Below, piece by piece: positions 6,288-13,271 of a stretch of DNA of 26,294 nt. The position numbers and the translations under genes were made by a program. A model generated the notes under the pieces. It worked only from the letters and a program-made list of their open reading frames with translations. It was not told the origin of the DNA and searched no databases. Each line of letters opens with the position of its first letter. The first letter of the stretch is position 1. The stretch comes from Azospirillum sp. 47_25 (GTDB taxonomy: Bacteria > Pseudomonadota > Alphaproteobacteria > RF32 > CAG-239), in contig MNTU01000023.1 of NCBI GenBank assembly GCA_001917125.1, forward strand, positions 1-26,294, given 5' to 3'.

Positions 6288-6989
6288 ATGTCAGCAGCTA
6301 ATTTTGCTTTTATAGCAGTTGTAAATATGATGCTTCAACAGAGAAGAGCGGCGGAGGAACGTGCTCGTAGAGAAGCGAAAGAGCGTGCTTGGATAGAGCA
6401 GGAAACGGCTGAATATAACCGAATAAAAGAAAGTGCGTTGAAAAAGGCATCTGAGCCGGAAAAAGTTCTGGCAACTTATTCTAACGGGCAAGTTAAAGAG
6501 AAAAACGCATACGGTTATCATTATGAATATTATGAAGACGGCAAGACAAAAAGTGTTACGAATGTTACCGGTACGATACAGGAATATGACGAGGAAGGAA
6601 CGTTAAGACGGGAGTTTATTCCCTATGGCGGTGAATATATCTATGATTCATTGGGGCGTCTTATTAAGGAAAAAGACTCTTTGGGAGCAAAAGAATATTT
6701 TTACTATGGTGACAGTCATTGCAAAGAACATGTGATAGTTAAAGACGAAACAGACGAAATAACCTCATATCGGCATCTGACAAAAGAAGGTCGGGACAAC
6801 ACGGAAGACTATTTGCACAGATTGGAGAAGATAAAACGTTTAAAGGATATTGTGGCAAAAAAATATGGCCGAGAAGAAGACAAAGACGGAAATGTTTCGT
6901 ATGATATGACGAAAGACACTTCAAAAGGGAGCGTTTTAACTTTTAAAGACAGAATGTTGGCAAGAGTAAAAGAGGCATTTGAAAAATAA
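6288..6989 (+). CDS. YD-repeat-like protein with charged helical front, 233 residues
   Basis: Residues 15-60 form a long, highly charged helix or coiled coil after a short hydrophobic N-terminus (NFAFIAVVNMML), which could be a weak membrane anchor. Residues 60-145 hold repeats of the form 'G...EYYEDG' and 'YDSLGRLIKEKDSLG', close to the YD/RHS repeat (YDxxGrl) and to toxin-immunity proteins with the same short beta repeats. The C-terminal third is Lys/Asp-rich and helical. No toxin domain or transport signal is seen, and no immunity partner is recognised next to it. GAAAGG lies nine bases before ATG 6288. Function unknown. Confidence 0.7.
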   Translation: MSAANFAFIAVVNMMLQQRRAAEERARREAKERAWIEQETAEYNRIKESALKKASEPEKVLATYSNGQVKEKNAYGYHYEYYEDGKTKSVTNVTGTIQEYDEEGTLRREFIPYGGEYIYDSLGRLIKEKDSLGAKEYFYYGDSHCKEHVIVKDETDEITSYRHLTKEGRDNTEDYLHRLEKIKRLKDIVAKKYGREEDKDGNVSYDMTKDTSKGSVLTFKDRMLARVKEAFEK

Positions 6990-7044
6990 ATACTATTTGT
7001 AAATTTTGAGGCAGACAGAACAAAACGGTTTGTCGGAATATCGG

Positions 7045-7070
7045 AACGGCACCTTGTTAAAGGTGCCGTT
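7045..7070. terminator. Hairpin terminator between convergent genes
   Basis: AACGGCACCTT and AAGGTGCCGTT form a perfect 11-bp stem with a 4-base loop between the 233-residue gene (+) and the small membrane protein gene (-). Neither side has a long T run, so it may be a weak terminator or a 3'-end stabiliser. Confidence 0.65.
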
Positions 7071-7093
7071 TAAAAATGATAAATTCATCTGAA

Positions 7094-7477
7094 TTAATAG
7101 TTCAGCCAGATTATCTTGTTTTTTTGTTTCTTATTTGCTTTGAATACCTTATAGGAAAGGAAAAGCAACAGAATGCTCCAGCAGGCATAAAAAACAATGC
7201 CGCCGATGACCAGAGGATGTTCAAGTTTTTGAAATTTGGCGGCCGCATAGAAAAGGAGTATTGTGTTGGCAGCCAGCGGCCATAAATAAAAGCACATTAT
7301 CCATCGAATGATGTTTTGATGTGTTTTGTAAGCGGCTATTGCTTCTTCGGTTTCTGCATACAAATAAGCATGTTGCTTTTCGTAAATGTCAATTACCGGA
7401 TAGCGGCTTTCCTGCGGGGGTATGCCAAATCGAATTTGAAACAGGTCAATTGCCTGATTAATCGCTTGTTGTTCCAT
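7094..7477 (-). CDS. Small two-helix membrane protein, 127 residues
   Basis: Not recognised. About 55 residues of hydrophilic helical sequence come first, then two membrane segments: roughly 58-81 (IIRWIMCFYLWPLAANTILLFYAA) and 90-109 (IGGIVFYACWSILLLFLSY, shortened). A Lys-rich tail follows, so both ends should face the cytoplasm by the positive-inside rule. The leader before ATG 7477 is AT-rich with no Shine-Dalgarno site. TATGTCTAA, close to the recurring TTTGTCTA element of this window, lies about 20 bases upstream. It is convergent with the YD-repeat-like gene. Confidence 0.75.
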   Translation of the reverse strand: MEQQAINQAIDLFQIRFGIPPQESRYPVIDIYEKQHAYLYAETEEAIAAYKTHQNIIRWIMCFYLWPLAANTILLFYAAAKFQKLEHPLVIGGIVFYACWSILLLFLSYKVFKANKKQKNKIIWLNY

Positions 7478-7719
7478 AATGATATTTTTTAATGGTTAGA
7501 CATAATACTTTATTATCGGTGTTATTTATAGAATATATTTGTTTTTTTATCAAGGGTAATGGTGATGTGGCGGCTGTTTGGATTATACGGTTATAATTTT
7601 GATGATTTTTGAGCCGGTGAAAATATTCTTTACTGTAAATCGTAATTGTTTATGATGTTCGGAAAGGGAGAAAACGGACGAGACCGTTAGTTTGCTGATT
7701 TTGACGGGAGGAGAATAAC

Positions 7720-8259
7720 ATGTTTTATAAAACAGATTATAATTCGCCGGTCGGCAATATTACTTTGGGAGCCGACGGAGAACATATTGTGGGGTTATGG
7801 ATAAAAGGGCAAAAATATTTTGCCGATACGGTCAAGGAAAAAATGTTTCAAAATGATGATTTACCAGTGTTTCAGAAGGCGAAGAACTGGCTGGACAGGT
7901 ATTTTCGCGGCGAAAAACCGGAAATTTCCGAACTGCCGCTGGCTCCGAAGGGCGGGGAGTTCAGGCAGATGGTTTGGAAGATTCTTTGTGAAATTCCTTC
8001 GGGACAGGTGTGGACCTACGGCGGGATAGCCGCGATAATTGCTGCAAGAACGGGAAAGAAAACAATGTCGGCGCAGGCTGTCGGCGGTGCCGTCGGGCAT
8101 AATCCGATTTCAATTATCATTCCCTGTCACCGGGTAGTAGGCAGCAACGGCAGTTTAACGGGATATGCCGGCGGTTTGGAAACCAAAATCAAATTGTTGG
8201 AGCTCGAAGGCGTTGATATGTCCGGCCTGTTTCGCCCACAAAAGGGGACCGCCCTATAG
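7720..8259 (+). CDS. ogt: Methylated-DNA--protein-cysteine methyltransferase
   Basis: Repairs O6-alkylguanine by transferring the alkyl group irreversibly to its own cysteine. The 179-residue protein has the family layout: an N-terminal ribonuclease-like domain, then the DNA-binding helix-turn-helix and active-site domain (PSGQVWTYGGIA at 93-104). The catalytic motif IPCHRVVGSNG has the acceptor Cys at 136, followed by GYAGGLETK. The Ada-type N-terminal regulatory domain is absent, so this is a stand-alone Ogt-type enzyme. GGGAGGAG precedes ATG 7720 at good spacing. The gene appears monocistronic. Between the two domains is a small insertion (AARTGKKTMSAQ), found in some homologues. Confidence 0.93.
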   Translation: MFYKTDYNSPVGNITLGADGEHIVGLWIKGQKYFADTVKEKMFQNDDLPVFQKAKNWLDRYFRGEKPEISELPLAPKGGEFRQMVWKILCEIPSGQVWTYGGIAAIIAARTGKKTMSAQAVGGAVGHNPISIIIPCHRVVGSNGSLTGYAGGLETKIKLLELEGVDMSGLFRPQKGTAL

Positions 8260-8385
8260 GCTGCGGGTATTGGGCCGCGAATATCTTACAGGCTTTTATT
8301 GACAAAAATTAAAAGATTGACTGTTGCTGAAAATTCGAATATACAAGTGATAAACAATTATTATCATGAGTGAAAGTATTATTTA

Positions 8386-8394
8386 TTTGTCTAA
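8386..8394 (+). promoter_or_regulatory. TTTGTCTAA element 15 bases before a start codon
   Basis: One of five intergenic copies of TTTGTCTA. Here it is so close to ATG 8410 that, if TCTAAT acts as a -10 element, the messenger would have a leader of only about ten bases. That would fit the absence of a Shine-Dalgarno site. Confidence 0.35.
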
Positions 8395-8409
8395 TTAACA
8401 CTTATTCAG

Positions 8410-9255
8410 ATGAACACAAATTTATCTAAATTTGATTTAATCGCCTCAATGATGAAGCGGTTAGATGTCAGTCCGAGTGCTCTGACGATGAACTGGCTGC
8501 AAGAGCAAGTGCTGTCTTTTGCCTGTTTGGCCCGGAGTTCGCATCAAGACGAGCCGGAACAGCGTTTAGTCGGAACTTTTGTTTCTTTGGAGCTGCTTCC
8601 TGCGGCTGCCGGACATGCTGTTTCGTTACCGCGGGAGGAAGAGGTTGCTTCAAGTTCCGCAGAGGTACAGGTGCCGCAGATTTTCGGTTCTCAGAACAAA
8701 GAGGCGGAACAAAAGCTTTCGGCCGATGATCCTTCCGGAAAAAATGTTTTCTATGACGGAGACTGGGGCGAGCCGGGCAGAGAGTTTGAGCTCAATGCCG
8801 AGACAGTCTTTTCGGTCAGATGCGGTATGTTTGCCTATGTGCAGGGGGCGAAAGTTATTATCAGCCCCAACCCCTTGTCTCAAAAACAACTGCGGGGACA
8901 AAATCTTGTTCCTGCGGGAGTGCTTTTTGACCGGCAGGAAGACAAGCTGCTGGCCTTGAGGGTTTGCGAACCGCGCAGCGGATACGGAAGAGCTTTGAAA
9001 AAGCTGCCGTCCGGCTGTCGTTTCCCGTGTCATGAAGACTGTGAAAAGATGTTTGTTTATCAGGAGCTTCTGCATGAGGCGTTCAGAAAACAGCATATCA
9101 ATTTCAGAGGCATGGAAAAGTTTTTCTATGAGGCACAGGATTGTCCGAAAACGACAGCCTGTATTTTCAACCTGAAACAGGGAACGACGGAAAAGCTGCC
9201 GGCAAAATCTGCCGTGTCGGGTTCATATTGCGTGAGGGTACTTAATATCAATTAA
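8410..9255 (+). CDS. Hypothetical protein, first of a paralogous pair, 281 residues
   Basis: Family not recognised. Three parts are visible: an N-terminal ~45-residue helical module with SPSALTMNWL; a variable, acidic, Ser/Glu-rich linker to about residue 125; and a C-terminal ~150-residue domain starting near VRCGMFAYVQG. The following gene shares the first and last parts but not the linker. The C-terminal domain contains several Cys (RFPCHEDCEKM) without an obvious metal motif. No signal peptide or membrane helix. ATG 8410 has an AT-rich leader without a Shine-Dalgarno site. The two genes are 15 bases apart and likely form one transcript ending at the terminator after 10094. Confidence 0.75.
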   Translation: MNTNLSKFDLIASMMKRLDVSPSALTMNWLQEQVLSFACLARSSHQDEPEQRLVGTFVSLELLPAAAGHAVSLPREEEVASSSAEVQVPQIFGSQNKEAEQKLSADDPSGKNVFYDGDWGEPGREFELNAETVFSVRCGMFAYVQGAKVIISPNPLSQKQLRGQNLVPAGVLFDRQEDKLLALRVCEPRSGYGRALKKLPSGCRFPCHEDCEKMFVYQELLHEAFRKQHINFRGMEKFFYEAQDCPKTTACIFNLKQGTTEKLPAKSAVSGSYCVRVLNIN

Positions 9256-9270
9256 AATCAAAAAAAAGAT

Positions 9271-10086
9271 ATGGAGCAGAGAAATTTATCCGACGCCGTG
9301 CTCATAAATGACATGGTGCAAAAGCTTGGGATATCTCCTTTAGATATTTTTATGAACTGGATAACGACCGGGGAAATAAAAAATATAACTGTCAGCATTG
9401 CCTATAAAAACGGTGATGTGGTAAAGGCTGATTTAATGCAGTCTGTTTCGCAGCCGGAAGAAAAGCGGCATGTGCCGGAGCTTTCGGAATCGGAAGAAAA
9501 AGTTCCCGAAATGGAAACTGACAGTTTGCCGCCTTCTACCGGGAAAGATGACGAGGAGGAGAGAAAGCCGGAAACCGTTTCCGAAGGTGTATGTTCCTGT
9601 CCGCGGGAAACGTCGTTTACCCGGGGTACGATTTTGATTAAGCCCTCTCAGGTTAAGAATGTGACTGTTGGAGCGTATGTTTATACCACGGGGGATATTC
9701 TTCCGCTTCACAGGGCTTTGCCGGGTGTGAACATTCGGGGAATTATTCTGTCCCATTCCGAGGATAGAATTACGCTTCTGAAGTATGTCGGTGCAGATTT
9801 TACGTCATTCGAATCGTGTGCCAAGATTAAGGACGGGTGGCGCTTTCTTACGTTTCAAGAATGTATAAAGCTTGTTAAATACAGAGAGAAACTGAATATC
9901 AGATTGGCTGAGATGAAAAGAAAGCAAATCGATAATTCCCTCTTGATTCTTTATCAGGATGAAAGGAAAGAGCTACTTGGCTTTCAGGTGTCAACACGAA
10001 AGGTGAAGAAAACACTGACCTGCAAACTTACGGCAGAAGACAGGGCTTTTGCCCTCTATATGGCGAAAGATTTGAAAATCGTCTGA
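9271..10086 (+). CDS. Hypothetical protein, second of a paralogous pair, 271 residues
   Basis: A paralogue of the gene just upstream. LGISPLDIFMNWI at the N-terminus matches the other's LDVSPSALTMNWL. After an acidic Glu/Pro/Ser linker (about residues 65-115), the C-terminal domain VGAYVYTTGDILPL...GWRFLTFQECIKLV parallels CGMFAYVQGAKVII...GCRFPCHEDCEKMF. Sequence identity is low, so the duplication is old or the copies diverge quickly. The leader is a run of A without a Shine-Dalgarno site. A role as secreted effector or cell-surface protein has no support here: no signal peptide is present. Function unknown. Confidence 0.75.
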   Translation: MEQRNLSDAVLINDMVQKLGISPLDIFMNWITTGEIKNITVSIAYKNGDVVKADLMQSVSQPEEKRHVPELSESEEKVPEMETDSLPPSTGKDDEEERKPETVSEGVCSCPRETSFTRGTILIKPSQVKNVTVGAYVYTTGDILPLHRALPGVNIRGIILSHSEDRITLLKYVGADFTSFESCAKIKDGWRFLTFQECIKLVKYREKLNIRLAEMKRKQIDNSLLILYQDERKELLGFQVSTRKVKKTLTCKLTAEDRAFALYMAKDLKIV

Positions 10087-10093
10087 ATTTATC

Positions 10094-10125
10094 AAAAAAA
10101 AGCACCCGTCAGGGTGCTTTTTTTT
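10094..10125. terminator. Bidirectional terminator after the paralogous pair
   Basis: AAAGCACCC and GGGTGCTTT form a strong stem with a 4-base loop, flanked by eight A on one side and eight or more T on the other. It separates the plus-strand pair from the minus-strand small gene and GNAT gene. Confidence 0.9.
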
Positions 10126-10172
10126 GCATAAATTTTGCGGAAGCTGAGTTTGAGGCCGGTTTCTGGTATCGG

Positions 10173-10352
10173 TCAGTTTTTCTTTATTTGTTCGAAAAGC
10201 TCGTGTTCAAAGGACTGCCTGGCAACGTTTATCCAGAGGCGGGTTTCAGGATAGCCCAGCGTCCGCATCTGTTGCAGAAGATGTTCGAAAAGATTGTTGA
10301 CCTTGTTGTTTTGTTCCAGAAAATGCCGCTGGGAGAGGTTGTTTTTAATCAT
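10173..10352 (-). CDS. Small hypothetical protein, 59 residues
   Basis: A short gene below common length cut-offs. It begins MIKNNLSQRHFLEQ and is mainly helical and charged, with no Cys, signal or membrane segment. AAGGA lies seven bases before the ATG, and the start is only 13 bases after the stop of the GNAT gene, so the two are probably co-transcribed. The gene reaches close to the shared terminator, leaving no wasted sequence. Function unknown; a partner or modulator of the acetyltransferase is one possibility from position only. Confidence 0.65.
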   Translation of the reverse strand: MIKNNLSQRHFLEQNNKVNNLFEHLLQQMRTLGYPETRLWINVARQSFEHELFEQIKKN

Positions 10353-10365
10353 AGTCAGTCCTTAG

Positions 10366-10938
10366 TCAGAGATGTTGTTTCCTTTGTTTTTTGATAATCA
10401 GCAGTTTCATTTTTTCTTCCGGAGGAAGGACCCATTCTCCTTTCTGCTGAAGCAGAATAGGCGGAATTTTGTTTCTTTCGGCTGCGGTAATCGGAGTGCT
10501 TTCATTTACTTTTTTCATGACCGGAACCAGATCAAGTCCGCGATATTTTAAAATCTTTCCGCCGCAGATGCGGGTGAAGTTCTGTTTGCTCCAATATTTT
10601 TCGAGCTGAGGTTCGCAGAACAGGTAAATGTTTTCAATTCCCTGAGTTTTGCAGTATTCAATGCCTGCTTTGACGATGTTTACGGCAACGCCTTTTTTGC
10701 GATATTCGGGCATAACGGCCAAACGTTCAAATTTGGCATCTTTGCCGTCCTTGAGTACCCGCATGATGCCGATGGGTTCGTTGGTGTCGTCAAGCGCCAG
10801 CATGTGAGTGCGGTTGCTTAATTCATGTTCGTCGAATTCCATATTGTAACGGTGGCCGTGCTCACCGATAAATATAATGCCCCTGATGACCATAACTTTC
10901 ATAAAATCATCTAATGTTCTGGCAACTGTAACTTTCAT
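10366..10938 (-). CDS. GNAT-family N-acetyltransferase
   Basis: The 190-residue protein shows the GNAT core in its first 145 residues. After the beta strand with ERLAVMPEYR comes the acetyl-CoA pyrophosphate loop RKKGVAVNIV (residues 80-89, a variant of Q/RxxGxG/A), then the helix and strand ending in FCEPQLEKYWSKQNF. An extra ~45-residue Lys/Pro-rich tail follows, not usual for the shortest family members. Substrate cannot be read from the sequence; small molecules or a protein N-terminus are both possible. GGAGAAG precedes ATG 10938. The gene is divergent from a LysR regulator, which may control it. Confidence 0.85.
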   Translation of the reverse strand: MKVTVARTLDDFMKVMVIRGIIFIGEHGHRYNMEFDEHELSNRTHMLALDDTNEPIGIMRVLKDGKDAKFERLAVMPEYRKKGVAVNIVKAGIEYCKTQGIENIYLFCEPQLEKYWSKQNFTRICGGKILKYRGLDLVPVMKKVNESTPITAAERNKIPPILLQQKGEWVLPPEEKMKLLIIKKQRKQHL

Positions 10939-11044
10939 TTCTTCTCCATTTTGTTTTTTGTTGCAATAAACCGGCTATGGGCTATAGTATTTACAAAAAT
11001 TTCTAATTTAGAAGAAGCTTAATTAACATAACAGGTATGCCCCT

Positions 11045-11923
11045 ATGGATATAACTCGCAAGAAATCGCTCATCGCTCCGCTTACTTATCTGAAGGCGAC
11101 GATAGATCTTGGAAGCTATACAAAAGCCGCAGAATACTTGGGAACGACGGAATCTCGCCTTTCTAAAGAAATCAAGGCTTTTGAGAAAACCATGAAGACA
11201 AAACTGCTGTCTCGTTGTTCCCGCGGCATGACGCCCACGCACGAAGGGATGGAAATTTACAAACAGGCGGAACGTCTGGATACCCTGTTTTATGAGTTGG
11301 AAAATTATTCTCTGGCAGAGCACAGCATTTCCGGCCATTTGAAAATATCCATGACAGACGGAATCGGAATTTATATAATGCCGCATTTGGTGGAATTCCA
11401 TGAACTCTATCCGAAAGTTTGTGTCGATGTGATCTCGAATCACAACGAGGTTAATCTGAAAGCCAGAAAAGCGGACATTGCAATCGTTTATCAGTATCCG
11501 CAGAAAGACAATTCGCTGGTGGTTAAGGAATATAAGCGGGAATTCGGGCTGTTTGCTTCCATTCCCTATATCAAAAAGTACGGGATGCCGAAGAATATTG
11601 ACGATCTGCTGGCTAATTATGACCTGTGCAACCGACGTGAATATAATGAAAATTGGGAGGAATGGCGGCAAATGATGGCAGAGGCAAAGAAACCGGTCGC
11701 CCATTTCGATTCGTCCAATTTGCTGATTCAGGCGACGGATTTTGGGTTGGCCGCTTCTTTGCAGCCGCTGCAATATGGCCTGCAGCGGGAGAACTGGGTC
11801 TATCTGGACTTGGGACTCCGGCTGCATCATTCCTGCTGGGTCGTTTCCCATTATGATGACAGAAATACCGAAAAGATTAAGAAAATGCTGGATTTTATTC
11901 ATCATGTGATGGTCAAGATATAA
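11045..11923 (+). CDS. LysR-family transcriptional regulator
   Basis: A DNA-binding regulator of normal family length (292 residues). The N-terminal winged helix-turn-helix is clear: SYTKAAEYLGTTESRLSKEI at residues 24-43, followed by the linker helix and the RGMTPTHEGMEIYKQAE wing region. Residues about 90-290 form the periplasmic-binding-protein-like effector domain, beginning GHLKISMTDGIGIYIMPHL. LysR proteins often control a divergent neighbour, here the GNAT gene and its 59-residue companion; the 106-base gap would hold the operators, but no clear T-N11-A site was identified. Start ATG 11045 has only a weak AGG upstream; ATG 11037 is out of frame and stops after five codons. Confidence 0.93.
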   Translation: MDITRKKSLIAPLTYLKATIDLGSYTKAAEYLGTTESRLSKEIKAFEKTMKTKLLSRCSRGMTPTHEGMEIYKQAERLDTLFYELENYSLAEHSISGHLKISMTDGIGIYIMPHLVEFHELYPKVCVDVISNHNEVNLKARKADIAIVYQYPQKDNSLVVKEYKREFGLFASIPYIKKYGMPKNIDDLLANYDLCNRREYNENWEEWRQMMAEAKKPVAHFDSSNLLIQATDFGLAASLQPLQYGLQRENWVYLDLGLRLHHSCWVVSHYDDRNTEKIKKMLDFIHHVMVKI

Positions 11924-11929
11924 TTTTGC

Positions 11930-11961
11930 AGCCGAAGGCAAAAACTTTTTGCATTTCGGCT
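11930..11961 (+). terminator. Possible hairpin terminator of the LysR gene
   Basis: AGCCGAA and TTCGGCT, extended by GCAAAA/TTTTGC with small bulges, make a long hairpin just after the stop. The following sequence is only moderately T-rich, so termination is uncertain. Confidence 0.45.
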
Positions 11962-12013
11962 TGTCTTTGCCGTATATTGAGGGAAAAGCGGTTTAATCGG
12001 CGGGGGAAGGGTA

Positions 12014-12901
12014 ATGCATGATATTTGGAATCCCTGGCATGGCTGTGTGAAAAAAAGCGAAGGCTGCGCAAACTGTTATATGTATTTTCTCGACAAGCAG
12101 CGCGGGCAGGACGGCAGCCGGGTTTACAAGGTTAAAAATAATTTTAACTATCCTTTGCAGAAGGACAAAAACGGCAATTATAAAATTCAGAGCGGCGAAC
12201 ATATCCGTGTCTGTATGACGTCTGATTTTTTTGTGGAGGAGGCAGATGCCTGGCGCTCTGAGGCCTGGGCAATGATGAAACAGCGTCCTGACGTGGTTTT
12301 CTTTCTGCTGACCAAGCGGCCGGAACGGGTGAGCGCCTGTCTGCCGCCGGATTGGGGCGAAGGCTGGGAGAATATTTTTTTCAATGTGACCTGTGAAAAT
12401 CAACGGCGGGCTGACGAACGGGTGCCGTTGCTGCTGCGTTTGCCGTTTAAGCATAAAGGAATTATGGCAGCTCCGTTTATCGGAGCCGTGAGCCTTAAAG
12501 ATTATCTGTCTTCGGGGCAGATTGAGCAGGTTATTGCCGGCGGGGAGAATTATGACGGTTCGCGGCCGTTGAAATATGAGTGGGTGCGGCAGTTATATCA
12601 GGAATGTGCTGCGGCCGATGTCCGTTTCTGCTTTATCGAAACCGGAACCAATTTTGAGAAGGACGGCAAGGTTTATCATCTGCCGGACAAATCTTTGCAG
12701 AGTCGGATGGCCTATAAATCAGGGCTGCAGCATCCGGGAAAGGAAATAAAATTCAAGTTGCAGCGCCCGGAAGGGAAAAGTTTGTTTGACGAGCCGATTG
12801 TTTATCATAAAAAATTTCGCGAAAGATGCAGCAGCTGCGGCAGCCGGCTGATTTGCAACGGCTGTTCCGACTGCGGCATGTGTGACCGCCGAAGGGCATA
12901 A
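12014..12901 (+). CDS. DUF5131 (phage Gp37/Gp68 family) protein with C-terminal Cys cluster
   Basis: The 295-residue protein begins with the family's hallmark, WNPWHGCVKKSEGCANCYM, where three Cys (C-x6-C-x2-C) resemble an iron-sulfur or radical-SAM-like cluster. MTSDFFVEEADAW, FFLLTKRPERV and VIAGGENYDGSRPL are further conserved blocks known from DUF5131 proteins, which occur in phages and bacteria. The function is unproven; a radical-SAM-related activity is inferred from the Cys motif. The last 25 residues add a second Cys cluster (RCSSCGSRLICNGCSDCGMC), like a small zinc ribbon. The usual 'three-Cys-motif partner' gene is not next to it. GGAAGGG precedes ATG 12014. Confidence 0.85.
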   Translation: MHDIWNPWHGCVKKSEGCANCYMYFLDKQRGQDGSRVYKVKNNFNYPLQKDKNGNYKIQSGEHIRVCMTSDFFVEEADAWRSEAWAMMKQRPDVVFFLLTKRPERVSACLPPDWGEGWENIFFNVTCENQRRADERVPLLLRLPFKHKGIMAAPFIGAVSLKDYLSSGQIEQVIAGGENYDGSRPLKYEWVRQLYQECAAADVRFCFIETGTNFEKDGKVYHLPDKSLQSRMAYKSGLQHPGKEIKFKLQRPEGKSLFDEPIVYHKKFRERCSSCGSRLICNGCSDCGMCDRRRA

Positions 12902-12930
12902 AAAAAGTCCTTCCGTTCGGAGAAGGACTT
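12899..12930. terminator. Terminator between convergent genes
   Basis: AAGTCCTTC and GAAGGACTT form a 9-bp stem with an 8-base loop. The A run at its left makes a good T tail on the minus strand, so it mainly ends the small lipoprotein gene, while the stem starts right after the DUF5131 stop. Confidence 0.75.
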
Positions 12931-12951
12931 AAAACTTCTAAATCAACCGTT

Positions 12952-13101
12952 TTATTTGCTGCAAGGAGAAACAATCTCGGACAGAGAGAGAACACCCAAC
13001 AGATAGTCATTGGTGCAGACTTTTTGTCCGCCGATGGTGCCGCGGGTGCCGGTGCAGGCAGACAAAGCGAACAATACAGCAAGAATAGCTAATTTTTTCA
13101 T
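12952..13101 (-). CDS. Small lipoprotein, 49 residues
   Basis: A very short gene with a textbook lipoprotein signal: MKKLAILAVLFALSAC, where LSAC is a lipobox and Cys16 the lipidation site. The mature part is about 34 residues, beginning CTGTRGTIGGQKVC, with two more Cys that could form a disulfide in the periplasm. AAGGA lies eight bases before ATG 13101. Stand-alone, convergent with the DUF5131 gene and closed by the terminator above. No family assignment; possibly an envelope structural or stress lipoprotein, by type only. Confidence 0.75.
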   Translation of the reverse strand: MKKLAILAVLFALSACTGTRGTIGGQKVCTNDYLLGVLSLSEIVSPCSK

Positions 13102-13213
13102 TTTACAGTCCTTTCGATAGTTAGTCTTACATTATGTCAGCCATAATGTGGAACCATGCTACAAGCAGAGAGAATAAAAAGCAACCTTAAAAAGACAAGC
13201 GGAAGATAAGTAC

Positions 13214-13255
13214 AAAAAAATTCCTCCGAGCCTTGCGGCAGGGAGGAATTTTTTT
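13214..13255. terminator. Terminator downstream of the lysozyme-fold gene
   Basis: AAAAAAATTCCTCC and GGAGGAATTTTTTT are a perfect 14-bp inverted repeat around a 14-base loop, with T runs on both strands. On the minus strand it lies just after the stop of the membrane lysozyme-like gene. Confidence 0.85.
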
Positions 13256-13271
13256 CAGGTTTTCCGGGTTT

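Noticed and set aside
7478..7719. Small RNA or gene in the 242-base gap before ogt
   Set aside because: Only very short frames without start signals and no strong hairpin were seen.
11003..11941. 312-residue open frame on the minus strand
   Set aside because: It is the antisense shadow of the LysR gene, which has clear domain motifs; the minus frame has no recognisable protein pattern or start site.
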